From: Microlunatus sagamiharensis
GTDB taxonomy: Bacteria; Actinomycetota; Actinomycetes; Propionibacteriales; Propionibacteriaceae
Length of the DNA stretch: 64,000 bases
Direction of reading: 5' to 3'
NCBI RefSeq assembly: GCF_900105785.1
Contig: NZ_LT629799.1
Coordinates: forward strand, 2,728,001-2,792,000
The notes beneath the pieces were generated by a model. The model was not told where the DNA came from, ran no database searches, and saw nothing but the letters and a program-made list of their open reading frames with translations. Numbering within the stretch: the stretch's first letter is position 1; each line of letters starts with the position of its first letter. Position numbers and translations under genes: made by a program. This document shows, in pieces, positions 1 to 9,868 of the stretch.

Positions 1-63
1 CGGCCGCGCTCGAGGCAGGACCGGGAGCGGGGCCGTACGGTGTCACACAGCAGAGGAGGACCG

Positions 64-738
64 ATGAGCCCCGCACCCAGCATCACGACGCTGCCGAAGA
101 CGAGCCTGCGCGAGCGCGTCTCGCAGGCCCTGCGCGCGGCGATCGTGTCCGGCGAGATGGAGCCCGGCGTCGTCTACTCCGCGCCGTCCCTGGCGTCGCG
201 GTTCGGGGTGTCGGCGACGCCGGTGCGCGAGGCGATGCTCGACCTCGTCCGCGAGGGCACGGTGACGATCGTGCCCAACAAGGGCTTCCGGGTCAGCGAG
301 GTCGACGACGCGTCGCTCGACCAGCTCACCCAGATCCGCCAGCTCCTCGAACCGCCGGTGGTCGGCCGCGTGACGCCGCACGTACCCGCCGAGGACCTGC
401 CGGAGCTCCGCGCGATGGCCCAGCGGATCGTCGACGGCGCGACCGCCGGCGACCTCGTCGCGTACACCGAGGCGGACCGCGAGTTCCACCTGCGGCTGCT
501 CTCCTACGACGGCAACCCCCGGCTGGTCGACCTCGTCGCCGAGCTCCGCGGCCAGACGCGCCTGCTCGGGCTGACCGGCATGCTCGCCTCCGGCGTCCTG
601 GCCGAGAACGCCCGCGAGCACCTCGTGCTCGTCGACCTCGTCGAGGCGCGCGACGCCGCCGGCGCCGAGGCCCTGATGCACGCCCACGTCGCCCGGACGC
701 GGACGACCTGGGCCGGCCGCACCCCCGCCGACCGGTAG
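64..738 (+). CDS. GntR/FadR-type regulator with FCD domain, probable hydroxyproline regulator
   Basis: A 224-residue DNA-binding regulator. A winged helix-turn-helix fills roughly residues 8-75, including a recognition helix with the GVSATPVREAML signature of GntR proteins. A helical FCD ligand domain follows, with a D-x3-H pair near residue 140 and later His residues that in this family bind a metal and the effector. I chose ATG 64 because AGAGGAGGA lies just upstream; an in-frame GTG at 40 is less well placed. It converges on the hydroxyproline operon and is the only regulator near it, so I infer that it controls that operon through the palindrome near 7271. The effector is not visible from sequence; a hydroxyproline isomer is the natural guess. 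Confidence 0.88.
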   Translation: MSPAPSITTLPKTSLRERVSQALRAAIVSGEMEPGVVYSAPSLASRFGVSATPVREAMLDLVREGTVTIVPNKGFRVSEVDDASLDQLTQIRQLLEPPVVGRVTPHVPAEDLPELRAMAQRIVDGATAGDLVAYTEADREFHLRLLSYDGNPRLVDLVAELRGQTRLLGLTGMLASGVLAENAREHLVLVDLVEARDAAGAEALMHAHVARTRTTWAGRTPADR

Positions 739-781
739 GTTGCCGCGCCCGACACGCCGGTGAGCGCCGCGGCAACCTACC
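734..781. terminator. Bidirectional terminator hairpin
   Basis: A perfect 14-bp stem (734-747 with 768-781) encloses a 20-base loop between two convergent genes. The left arm contains the TAG stop of the GntR gene. There is no T-tract, as is common for hairpin terminators in high-GC actinobacteria. Confidence 0.75.
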
Positions 782-799
782 GCTCGGCGGCCACGAGGG

Positions 800-2341
800 T
801 CACTCGAGGTCGAGCGGGACCTTCCCCGGCGCGGCGTCGCCGAGGTCGGCCAGGTCGGCGAGCCGGCCGAGGCTGAGCGGCGTGGCAAGGGTTCGCTTGG
901 CGGTGGGCCGCAGGTCGTCGACGGCCAGGCCGCGACCGGCGTCCTGGGCGGCGAGCAGCGCGGTGGCGAAGCCGCACACCCGGCCCTGGCACCAGCCCAT
1001 GCCCGTCCGCGTCAGGAGCTTGGCCGTACGGAAGTCGCCGCCGCCGAGCTCGTCGCGCGCCTGCAGCACGGTCGCGACGTCGACCTCCTCGCAACGGCAC
1101 ACCAGCGTCTCGGGCGTGAGCCAGGTCGTCCAGGTCCGCGGCACCGGGTGGGCGCGGTGCATGGCCCGGGCGAACGCCCGGCCGCGGCGGATGCCGAAGC
1201 GCAGCCGGCCGAGCGTGCGCGCCGGGACCTCACGACCCCCGTCCTGCGCCGCGGCGAGACCCGCGAGCTCGCCCTCGAGCAGCGCGAGCGCGGCCCCGCC
1301 GACCCCGGTCGCCTCCCCTGCGACGTAGACGCCGGGCGCGGTGCTGCGCTGGTCGTCGTCGACGACCACGACGAGCGAGTCGTCGACGTCGACGCGCGTG
1401 TCCGCCCCGACGGCGGTGACGAGCTCGAGCGACGGCGTGAAGCCCCAGCCGAGCGCCACCAGGTCGACCTCGGCCGTGCGCTCGCTGCCCGGCACGACGA
1501 GGCCGTCGCGGCCGAGCCGGGCGGTGGTGACCGACTCCACCTGGTCGGTCCCGCCGATCGCGGTGACGACGGTCCGCTGCCGGTAGGGGATGCGGTGCGC
1601 CAGCATCGTGCGGACGTAGCCGACGGCATCGAGGCCCTTGCGCGGCGACTGGACCGCCCCGCCGACCTGGCGCACCCAGCCCGTCACCGCTCCGGACTCG
1701 CAGATGCCCAGGACCTCCGCGCCCGCCTCGGCGAGCCCGGCGGCGACGGGCAGCAGGAACGGGCCGGTGCCGGCCACGACGGCGCGGCGGCCCGCCAGCG
1801 AACCGTGACCCTTGAGCAGTGCCTGCACCCCGCCCGCGGCCATCACCCCGGGCAGGTCCCAGCCGGGCACCGGCAGCTGCCGGTCGTAGCCGCCCGGGCA
1901 GAGCACGAGCGCCGGGGCCACGACCTCGGTCGGGACGCGGTCGTCGGGCTCGACGGTCGGGCTCGTCCGCAGCCGCCAGCCGAAGCTGGTGGACCCGCCC
2001 GCACCGTCCGCGCGCTCGACGAACCACACCTGCGTGCCGGGGACGTACGTGACCCGCCCGCTCGCCCGCAGCGCGTCGAAGCGCTCACGCAGGCGGACGT
2101 AGACCGTCCAGTCGTGCTGCCCGGCGGGGTGCGCGGGCAGCTCCCCCGCGTCGGCCTCGGCGCCCAGACCGGCCTCGGCCTGCTCGTCGGGGTGGCGCCA
2201 GTACTGCCCGCCCGGCTGAAGCCCGGCGTCGACCACGACGACCGACAGACCCTGCGAGGCCGCGGCGACCGCGGCGGCGAGCCCGGCCGGCCCGGCGCCG
2301 ACGACCGCCAGCTCGGCGGTGAGGCGGGCGGTGCTGCTCAC
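800..2341 (-). CDS. FAD/NAD-type oxidoreductase with C-terminal BFD-like [2Fe-2S] domain; hydroxyproline dehydrogenase alpha-type subunit
   Basis: About 513 residues. An N-terminal dinucleotide-binding fold begins with GAGPAG near residue 12, a central pyridine-nucleotide-type domain follows, and four cysteines (C-R-C then C-x4-C, about residues 415-460) match BFD-like [2Fe-2S] domains of HcnB/opine-oxidase subunit A proteins. Start GTG 2341 overlaps the stop of the upstream ferredoxin gene in a GTGA. As the last gene of the hydroxyproline operon it most likely forms, with the two genes before it, a heteromeric dehydrogenase oxidising cis-4-hydroxy-D-proline to pyrroline-4-hydroxy-2-carboxylate and passing electrons on to the respiratory chain. 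Pseudomonas LhpBEF is the model. The substrate is inferred from context. Confidence 0.85.
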   Translation of the reverse strand: MSSTARLTAELAVVGAGPAGLAAAVAAASQGLSVVVVDAGLQPGGQYWRHPDEQAEAGLGAEADAGELPAHPAGQHDWTVYVRLRERFDALRASGRVTYVPGTQVWFVERADGAGGSTSFGWRLRTSPTVEPDDRVPTEVVAPALVLCPGGYDRQLPVPGWDLPGVMAAGGVQALLKGHGSLAGRRAVVAGTGPFLLPVAAGLAEAGAEVLGICESGAVTGWVRQVGGAVQSPRKGLDAVGYVRTMLAHRIPYRQRTVVTAIGGTDQVESVTTARLGRDGLVVPGSERTAEVDLVALGWGFTPSLELVTAVGADTRVDVDDSLVVVVDDDQRSTAPGVYVAGEATGVGGAALALLEGELAGLAAAQDGGREVPARTLGRLRFGIRRGRAFARAMHRAHPVPRTWTTWLTPETLVCRCEEVDVATVLQARDELGGGDFRTAKLLTRTGMGWCQGRVCGFATALLAAQDAGRGLAVDDLRPTAKRTLATPLSLGRLADLADLGDAAPGKVPLDLE

Positions 2342-2619
2342 GTCCACTCCTCGGGGGCTCCGGTCCGCAGCCGCATGCCGGGCTGCACGGGGGTCAGGCA
2401 GGCGCGCTGGTCGGGCCGGCCGTCGACCTCGATGAGGCAGTCGAAGCACACGCCGATCCCGCAGAAGAGCCCGCGCGGCTTCTCCCGCCTGCGGGTCGTG
2501 CGCCAGGACCGTACGCCGGCGTCGGTCAGCGCGGCGCCCACGCTCTGGCCCGGGCGGGCGGTGAGCGGTCGGCCGTCGAGGGTGAAGGGCACCTGGGGTC
2601 GTGCACCGTCAGTGGGCAC
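2338..2619 (-). CDS. Small (2Fe-2S)-binding subunit of the dehydrogenase
   Basis: A 93-residue protein of the HcnA/sarcosine-oxidase-like ferredoxin subunit type. Cysteines follow the pattern C-x4-C-x2-C and a fourth C about a dozen residues later (CGIGVCFDC ... AC), which would ligate one plant-type [2Fe-2S] cluster. It starts at GTG 2619, overlapping the end of the DadA-like gene by 11 bases, and overlaps the next gene by four. The tight overlap on both sides supports a single enzyme complex in which this subunit carries electrons between the two flavoproteins. No signal peptide is present, so it is cytoplasmic. Confidence 0.85.
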   Translation of the reverse strand: MPTDGARPQVPFTLDGRPLTARPGQSVGAALTDAGVRSWRTTRRREKPRGLFCGIGVCFDCLIEVDGRPDQRACLTPVQPGMRLRTGAPEEWT

Positions 2620-3811
2620 CGGCCAGCTCCTCGGTCGCGGGGGTGCCGGACTCCTCGAAGCGCTCCGGCCGGAACGCGTGCAGGTCCAGCTCGGGCGTGC
2701 GCCCGCTCAGGGCCTGGGCGAGCAGCGACCCGGTGCCGACGCAGAGCCCGATGCCGGCGCCCTCGTGCCCGCAGGCGTGCCAGAGACCGGGCGCGCGCGG
2801 GTCGGGCCCGATGACGGGCAGGTGGTCGGGGCAGTAGGGCCGGAAGCCCGCGTACGCGCGGATGAGCGACGCGTCCCGCAGCACCGGGAAGAGCGCCGCG
2901 GCGGCCGCGGCCAGGCGGGCGAGCACCGGGAGCGAGGGCGTGCGGTCGAAGCCGACGCGCTCGCGCGAGGCGCCGACCAGCACGGTCCCGCTCGGCGTGC
3001 CCTCGACGACGGGGGACGTCTGCAGCGCCTCGTCGGAGCTGGCCACGTCGGCGACGTAGCCGGCGCCGTACACCTTGTGGCGCACCAGCGGCGGGAGGGG
3101 CTGGGTGACGAGCACGAAGCCGCGTCGCGGCAGCACGGGCAGGTCGACCCCGGCCAGCGCGGCGACCTCGCCCGACCAGGTGCCGGAGGCGTTGAGGACG
3201 GCGCCGGCGCTGATCCGCCCGCTGCGGGTCCGGACGCCGGTCACCCGGTCGCCGTCGCGCAGGAAGCCGGTCACCTCCGAGCCCGTCACGACCTGCGCGC
3301 CGAGTCCGCGGGCCAGGCGCAGCAGGTGGGCGGTCAGCAGCATCGGCTGGACCTGCGCGTCCTGGGGGTAGAAGACGCCACCGGCGACGACGCGGGTGAG
3401 GTGCGGCTCGTACGCGGGCAGCTCGTCGTGGGCGACCCGGACGGCCTCGACCCCGACGGCGCGCTGGTGCTCGGCGAAGCCGGTCAGTGCCTCGAGCCCG
3501 GCGTCGTCGTCGCCGACGACCAGCCCGCCCTTGGCCTCGAACTCCCAGTGCCGCCCGTGCTCGCCGAGGTCCTCGGTCCACACCCGCCGCGACAGCAGGG
3601 CGAGGTCGAGCTCGGGCCCGGGCTCCTTGTCGGAGACGAGGAGGTTGCCCTCCCCCGCGCTGCTCGTCCCGCCGGCTACCGGCCCGCGGTCGAGCACGAC
3701 GACCCGCAGCCCGGCGCGGGCCGCGAAGTACGCGCACGCGGCGCCCACCGCGCCGGCGCCGACGACCACGAGGTCGGCGGTCCGCGTCGAGCTCTGACCG
3801 ACGACGGTCAC
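2609..3811 (-). CDS. DadA-like FAD-dependent oxidoreductase; D-hydroxyproline dehydrogenase catalytic subunit
   Basis: About 400 residues of the glycine oxidase/D-amino-acid dehydrogenase fold. The FAD-binding motif VVVGAGAVGAACAY lies at about residues 14-27, and a C-terminal block of the type HACGHEGAGIGLCVGTG closes the flavin site. Start GTG 3811 overlaps the stop of the epimerase gene (GTGA). In the operon it follows the epimerase that produces cis-4-hydroxy-D-proline, so this is the likely subunit that removes hydride from the D-amino acid. The family also includes sarcosine and proline oxidases, so the exact substrate is inferred from the neighbours. Confidence 0.88.
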   Translation of the reverse strand: MTVVGQSSTRTADLVVVGAGAVGAACAYFAARAGLRVVVLDRGPVAGGTSSAGEGNLLVSDKEPGPELDLALLSRRVWTEDLGEHGRHWEFEAKGGLVVGDDDAGLEALTGFAEHQRAVGVEAVRVAHDELPAYEPHLTRVVAGGVFYPQDAQVQPMLLTAHLLRLARGLGAQVVTGSEVTGFLRDGDRVTGVRTRSGRISAGAVLNASGTWSGEVAALAGVDLPVLPRRGFVLVTQPLPPLVRHKVYGAGYVADVASSDEALQTSPVVEGTPSGTVLVGASRERVGFDRTPSLPVLARLAAAAAALFPVLRDASLIRAYAGFRPYCPDHLPVIGPDPRAPGLWHACGHEGAGIGLCVGTGSLLAQALSGRTPELDLHAFRPERFEESGTPATEELAGAH

Positions 3812-4805
3812 AGGCTGAAGCCGGCGGGGAAGGGGTCGGTCGGGTCGAGCAGGTACTGGCCCATGCCCGTGACCCAGGCGCGGCCGGTGATCTGCGGCAG
3901 GACGGCGGGCAGGCCGCCGACCGTGGTCTCGCCGAGCAGCCGCCCCCGGAACTGCGACCCGATGAACGACTCGTTGACCAGCTCGTCGCCTACGGCGAGC
4001 TCGCCGCGGGCGTGCAGCTGGGCCATCCGGCCGCAGGTCCCGGTGCCGCACGGCGACCGGTCGAACCAGCCCGGGTAGATCGCCATCGCGTGGCGCGAGT
4101 GCTTCGCGTCCGAGCCCGGCGCGGCCAGGTAGACGTGGTGGCAGCCGCGGATGTCGTCCCGCTCGGGGTGCACCGGCAGGTCCTGCTCGTCGATCGCGGC
4201 CATGATCGCCAGGCCCGCGTCGAGCAGCCGGTTCTTGGCCGCGTGCTCGAAGGGCAGCCCGAGGGCCTCCAGCTGCACGATCGCGTAGAAGTTGCCGCCG
4301 TACGCGATGTCGTAGGTGACGTCGCCGTAGCCCGGCACCGAGACCGTCCGGTCGAGCCCGAGGCTGAAGGACGGCACCATCTCCAGCGTCACCGAGGTGG
4401 CGTGCCCGTCAGTCACTGCGACCTGCGCGACGACGAGCCCGGCGGGCACCTCGAGGCGGATGGTCGTGACCGGCTCGACGACCGGGACCATGCCCGTCTC
4501 GACCAGCACGGTCGCCACGCCCATCGTCCCGTGGCCGCACATCGGCAGCAGCCCGGAGACCTCGATGAACAGCACGCCCCAGTCCGCGTCCGCCCGGGTC
4601 GGCGGCTGGAGGATCGCCCCGCTCATGGAGCCGTGGCCGCGCGGCTCGCACATCAGCAGCGTGCGCAGGTGGTCGGCGTTCTCCATGAACCAGACGCGCC
4701 GCTCGGCCATGCTCGCGCCGGGGATGACGCCGAACCCGCCCGTGATCACACGGGTCGGCATGCCCTCCGTGTGCGAGTCGACCGCGGAGAAGACCCGGCT
4801 GGCCC

Positions 4806-4809
<4 letters not shown>
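3808..4809 (-). CDS. 4-hydroxyproline 2-epimerase (proline racemase family)
   Basis: A 333-residue cytoplasmic enzyme that interconverts trans-4-hydroxy-L-proline and cis-4-hydroxy-D-proline. Both catalytic cysteines are visible: C91 in MCGHGTMG and C254 in DRSPCGTGT. Two cysteines separate epimerases and racemases from the related trans-3-hydroxyproline dehydratases, where the second is Thr. Length is normal for the family. The start ATG 4809 shares ATGA with the stop of the dehydrogenase gene upstream, and its own stop overlaps the DadA-like gene. Equivalent genes are lhpA (Pseudomonas) and hypRE (Sinorhizobium). Context with a DapA-like deaminase and an aldehyde dehydrogenase supports hydroxyproline rather than proline as substrate. 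Confidence 0.92.
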
Positions 4810-6296
<1,487 letters not shown>

Positions 6297-6313
6297 CTCA
6301 CCACTCTCCCTGA

Positions 6314-7237
6314 CTACTTGTAACCCTTGGCGAGCGCGGCCTCGGTGTCGGCGACCACGCGGTCGTGGATCGCCGTCGGCAGCGCGGCCCGCGGCGGGCG
6401 GCAGCCGCCGCCCTTGCGGCCGGCGACGTCCATCGAGAGCTTGATCGCCTGGACGAACTCGGTCTTGGAGTCCCAGCGCAGCAGCGAGTGCAGGTCGCGG
6501 TAGATCGGCAGCGCCTTGGCGAGGTCGGCCGGGTCGCCGGAGGTCGCGAGCTCGTAGAGCTCGACCGTTGACTGCGGGATCGCGTTCGGGTAGCCCGCGA
6601 CCCAGCCCACCGCGCCGGCGAGGCCGAGCTCGAGCAGGACGTCGTCGGAGCCGACGACCAGGTCGAGGTCGGGGGCGAGCTCGGCGATCTCGTACGCGCG
6701 GCGCACGTCGCCGGTAAACTCCTTCACCGCGACGATCAGGCCCTCGGCGTGCAGCTGCGCGAGGATCGCCGGCGTCAGGTCGACCTTGGTGTCGTACGGG
6801 TTGTTGTAGGCCACGACCGGCAGGCCGACCTTCGCGGCCTCGCGGTAGTGGCGCAGCACGGTGTCGGTGTCGGCGCGGTAGGTGTTCGGCGGCAGCAGCA
6901 GCACCGAACCGGCACCGGCCTGCGCCGCCTGCTCGATCCAGCGGACGCTCTGGAGGGTGCCGTACGCACCGCAGCCGGCCATGACGCCGAAGCCCTCCGG
7001 GCTGGCCTCGACGGCCGTGCGCACGACCTGGGCACGCTCGTCGTCGGACAGGGTCTGGTACTCCCCCAGCGACCCGTTCGGGGCGACGCCCTGGGTGCCG
7101 TTCGCCGCCAGCCACGCGACGTGCTCGCCGAAGGCGTCGAAGTCGACCGACAGGTCCTCGTGGAAGGGCAGCGCGGTCGCGGTGTAGATGCCGCGCCAGG
7201 CGGCGGGGTCGTGGCTGGTGGTTGCCGTGTCGGCCAT
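6314..7237 (-). CDS. DapA-family lyase, probable pyrroline-4-hydroxy-2-carboxylate deaminase
   Basis: A 307-residue TIM-barrel aldolase-type enzyme. The Schiff-base lysine is K172 in VAVKEFTGD and the catalytic tyrosine is Y144 in VVAYNNPYDT. In hydroxyproline pathways a member of this family (LhpC/HypD) deaminates and dehydrates pyrroline-4-hydroxy-2-carboxylate to alpha-ketoglutarate semialdehyde; the gene order here fits exactly. I chose ATG 7237 because GAGAGG lies nine bases upstream; an in-frame ATG at 7246 directly abuts that sequence. It is the first gene of the six-gene operon and its promoter is visible upstream. A sugar-acid dehydratase role is the main alternative for the family, but the epimerase next door argues against it. 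Confidence 0.88.
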   Translation of the reverse strand: MADTATTSHDPAAWRGIYTATALPFHEDLSVDFDAFGEHVAWLAANGTQGVAPNGSLGEYQTLSDDERAQVVRTAVEASPEGFGVMAGCGAYGTLQSVRWIEQAAQAGAGSVLLLPPNTYRADTDTVLRHYREAAKVGLPVVAYNNPYDTKVDLTPAILAQLHAEGLIVAVKEFTGDVRRAYEIAELAPDLDLVVGSDDVLLELGLAGAVGWVAGYPNAIPQSTVELYELATSGDPADLAKALPIYRDLHSLLRWDSKTEFVQAIKLSMDVAGRKGGGCRPPRAALPTAIHDRVVADTEAALAKGYK

Positions 7238-7258
7238 GGGGACCATCCTCTCTCGGTG

Positions 7259-7293
7259 TTCAGTACCATATGCAATTGCACTGAACCTGTCAA
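7259..7293 (-). promoter_or_regulatory. Promoter and palindromic operator of the hydroxyproline operon
   Basis: Reading leftwards, a perfect -35 TTGACA (7293-7288) is followed by a 17-base spacer and a -10 TATGGT (7270-7265). The spacer contains the 10-bp palindrome TGCAATTGCA (7271-7280), and TTCAGT/ACTGAA arms (7259-7264, 7280-7285) frame the region. The AT-rich palindrome overlapping the promoter is what a GntR repressor operator would look like; assignment to the regulator at 64-738 is inference. Confidence 0.7.
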
Positions 7294-7456
7294 CGCCTCG
7301 TCCTCGACGGGATCGATCGCCTGCAGCAGCGCGTTGGGATGCTGACGGGTGGCGCGTCGCGACCACCACGCCCCTCGCCGCCGAGGCCGTCGTCCCCCGA
7401 CCGCACTCCCCGACCGCTCCCCCCCGACCGCTCCCCCGAGCCCTGAGGACCCCGTC

Positions 7457-8353
7457 GTGATCCTGTCCGAGAAACAGCTGCCCCTGCGCGCCTGGCGCAC
7501 CCTCGCCGTGTCCGTCGCCGCCCTCCTCGTCTGGGACGTGGCCGTCACGTTCCTCTACCTGAACGACACCACCCATTTCGACGGCATCGACATCCAGTTC
7601 ACCCTCTTCGGCACGGCCATCGCGCTGTTCGTCGGCTTCATGGTCAACGCCTCGTACGGGCGCTGGTGGGAGGCGCGGACGCTTTGGGGCCAGGTCGTGA
7701 ACTCCTCGCGCAGCCTGGCGCGGCAGGCGCTCGTGCTCGTCGACCAGGACCGTCCCGACACCGCCGAGCTCGCCCGGCAGGTGGTGCGCAACCAGGTCGC
7801 GTACGTCCACGTGCTCCGCACCTCGCTGCGCGGGCAGCCGCTGCCCCCCGAGGCCGGTCGCTTCCTCGGTGCCGACCGGCTGGAGCGGGTGGCGCGGGCG
7901 GCCAACCGGCAGACCGCGATCCTGCTCGACAGCGACCGGCTGGTCACCGAGGCGCAGCGTCGCGGCGGCGTCGGGGAGCTGGCGAGGCTGGAGCTGGAGG
8001 CTGCCCTCGTCGCGCTGACCGACGCCCAGGGCGGGCTCGAGCGCATCCAGAAGACGCCGCTGCCGGTGCAGTACCGCTTCCTCCCGCGCTTCTTCTCGCG
8101 GGTGTTCTGCCTGATCCTGCCGTTCGCCGTCGTGGAGGACCTCGGGTGGCTCACCCCGCTCGGGTCCGGGCTGGTGGGGCTGATGTTCCTGATGGCGGTG
8201 CAGATCGGTGACCAGCTGGCCAACCCCTTCGCCGACGACGTCTACGACGTGCCGATGACCGCGATGACCCGGACGATCGAGATCGACCTCGTGCAGATGC
8301 TCGGCGACGAGGCCCCCGGACCGGTCACCCCGGTCGAGGAGGTCCTCTACTGA
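7457..8353 (+). CDS. Bestrophin-like (UPF0187) membrane channel
   Basis: A 298-residue integral membrane protein. Hydrophobic segments at about residues 15-40 and 45-65, the RWWEARTLWGQ signature near residue 70 and a later hydrophobic pair around residues 215-255 match bacterial bestrophin homologues, which form pentameric anion or cation channels. I prefer GTG 7457 because the upstream in-frame extension to 7349 is a low-complexity Arg/Pro stretch without family resemblance. It is transcribed away from the hydroxyproline operon and has no obvious partner. Ion selectivity cannot be read from the sequence. Confidence 0.85.
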   Translation: MILSEKQLPLRAWRTLAVSVAALLVWDVAVTFLYLNDTTHFDGIDIQFTLFGTAIALFVGFMVNASYGRWWEARTLWGQVVNSSRSLARQALVLVDQDRPDTAELARQVVRNQVAYVHVLRTSLRGQPLPPEAGRFLGADRLERVARAANRQTAILLDSDRLVTEAQRRGGVGELARLELEAALVALTDAQGGLERIQKTPLPVQYRFLPRFFSRVFCLILPFAVVEDLGWLTPLGSGLVGLMFLMAVQIGDQLANPFADDVYDVPMTAMTRTIEIDLVQMLGDEAPGPVTPVEEVLY

Positions 8354-8477
8354 CCCGGCCCCGTACGGGCCCGCGTCGAGCCGGAGCGGTTCGACCCGGA
8401 CCATCGACAGGACCCCGGCCGAGGCTTACATTGCGGACGGGGCCGGAGGGGCCGGCCGACAAGGAGCGCGGACCAGC

Positions 8478-8702
8478 ATGGCGATGGAGAACGACCTCTA
8501 CAAGCTCAAGGGCATCGGGCCGAAGCACACGGAGATGCTCGAGAGCATCGGCGTCGACTCGATCAAGGAGCTCAGCCACCGCAACCCGGCGTCGCTGACC
8601 CAGATGATCCTCGACCGCCACGGCCGCGTCATCGGCGTCTCCGAGAAGCAGGTCAGCGCCTGGATCGACGAGGCCAAGGGCCTGCAGCAGTCCGGGGCCT
8701 AG
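8478..8702 (+). CDS. DUF4332-type helix-hairpin-helix protein
   Basis: A 74-residue protein starting at ATG 8478, preceded by AAGGAGCG. The N-terminal half (KLKGIGPKHTEMLESIGV) is a helix-hairpin-helix of the kind found in DUF4332 proteins, and the second half (GVSEKQVSAWIDEAKGL) forms another helical hairpin. Such motifs often bind DNA non-specifically, but no function is established for this stand-alone form. It is monocistronic and ends at a strong hairpin. Confidence 0.8.
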   Translation: MAMENDLYKLKGIGPKHTEMLESIGVDSIKELSHRNPASLTQMILDRHGRVIGVSEKQVSAWIDEAKGLQQSGA

Positions 8703-8719
8703 GGCCTCCTGCCGTCGGG

Positions 8720-8751
8720 CCCGTCCGTCCCGGGACGCCGGGGCGGACGGG
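8720..8751. terminator. Bidirectional terminator
   Basis: CCCGTCCG (8720-8727) pairs perfectly with CGGACGGG (8744-8751), and the stem continues inwards through a G-T pair and three more G-C pairs. It lies between the convergent DUF4332 gene and the threonine aldolase gene. Confidence 0.7.
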
Positions 8752-9792
8752 TCAGGCCGCCTGCTCCACCCTCGCCAGGACGTCGCCGAGCACCTCGCCC
8801 GCCTCCCGGGCCTGGTCGAGGGTCGCGTCCAGGTGGGTGACGGCGCGTACCGTGCGCGTGCCGACCGTCCCCACGCGGACGCCCTGCTCGGCCGCCGCGG
8901 CCACGACCGCGGTCGCGGGCACGCCCCCGGTGTCGAGGGCGACGATGTTCGTCTCGACCGCCGCCGGGTCGATCGCCTGCGGGGCGCGGGCGGCGACGGC
9001 CTCGGCCAGCGCCTTCGCCGCGGCGTGGTCGTCGGCCAGCCGCTCGACGTGGTGCTCGAGGGCGTACAGGCCCGCGGCCGCGAGGATGCCCGCCTGCCGC
9101 CACCCGCCGCCGAGGCGCTTGCGCTGCACGCGGGCCCGCCCGACCTGCTCGCGGGTGCCGACGAGCACCGAGCCGACCGGGGCGCCGAGGCCCTTGGACA
9201 GGCAGATGCTGACGGTGTCGAAGAGCCGCCCGTAGGTCTCGAGCGAGACGCCCGAGGCGACGGAGGCGTTGGCCATCCGCGCGCCGTCGAGGTGGAAGGC
9301 GATGCCGAGGTCGCGGCACAGCGCGCCGACCGCCTCGAGCTGGTCGAGCGGCTGCACGGTCCCGCCGCCGAAGTTGTGGGTGTTCTCGACCGCGACGCAG
9401 GCCGTGGAGACGAGGTACGGGCCCGCGTCGGGCGACACGATCTTCTCGACCTCGGCCGCGTCGAGCCGCCCGGACAGCGAGGGCCAGGTCCGCATGGTCA
9501 CCCCGGTCAGCGCACCGTGCGCCCCCATCTCCGCACGGGCGACGTGGGCGTTCACGTCGCAGAGCACCTCGGTGCCCGGGGCGACGTGCAGCCAGACGCC
9601 GAGCACGTTGGTCATCGAGCCCGTCGGGCAGTAGAGCCCGGCCTCGTGCCCGAGCAGCTCCGCCGCCCGCTCCTCGAGCGCGTGGATCGAGGGGTCCTCG
9701 TCGTAGACGTCGTCCCCCACCGGGGCCGAGGCCATCGCCTCGCGCATCGCGGCGGTCGGCTTGGTGACGGTGTCGGAGCGCAGGTCGATCAC
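8752..9792 (-). CDS. ltaE: Low-specificity L-threonine aldolase
   Basis: A 346-residue PLP enzyme that cleaves L-threonine/allo-threonine to glycine and acetaldehyde. The N-terminus MIDLRSDTVTKPT is the family hallmark, and the PLP lysine is K200 in SICLSKGLGAPVGS; AVENTHNFGGG and FHLDGARM line the active site. Length is typical. It starts at the first ATG and stands alone between hairpins, so it is probably monocistronic. Close relatives include beta-hydroxyaspartate and phenylserine aldolases, but the default assignment is threonine aldolase. Confidence 0.92.
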   Translation of the reverse strand: MIDLRSDTVTKPTAAMREAMASAPVGDDVYDEDPSIHALEERAAELLGHEAGLYCPTGSMTNVLGVWLHVAPGTEVLCDVNAHVARAEMGAHGALTGVTMRTWPSLSGRLDAAEVEKIVSPDAGPYLVSTACVAVENTHNFGGGTVQPLDQLEAVGALCRDLGIAFHLDGARMANASVASGVSLETYGRLFDTVSICLSKGLGAPVGSVLVGTREQVGRARVQRKRLGGGWRQAGILAAAGLYALEHHVERLADDHAAAKALAEAVAARAPQAIDPAAVETNIVALDTGGVPATAVVAAAAEQGVRVGTVGTRTVRAVTHLDATLDQAREAGEVLGDVLARVEQAA

Positions 9793-9826
9793 GTGGAGAC
9801 CCTATGCACTCCCCGGACGAGCCGCC

Positions 9827-9848
9827 GGGCCGTCCACCCGGACGGCCC
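9827..9848 (-). terminator. Terminator of the Cys-rich unknown gene
   Basis: A perfect 9-bp stem, GGGCCGTCC with GGACGGCCC, carries a 4-base loop and lies 20 bases past the stop of the gene at 9869-10387. Confidence 0.6.
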
Positions 9849-9868
9849 CGACGACGTGCTCCCGAGGC

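Noticed and set aside
1148-4078. A long open frame on the plus strand opposite the hydroxyproline genes
   Set aside because: It lies antisense to four well-supported enzyme genes, is rich in Arg, Gly, Ala and Pro with no family motifs, and is explained by the third-position GC bias of the real genes.
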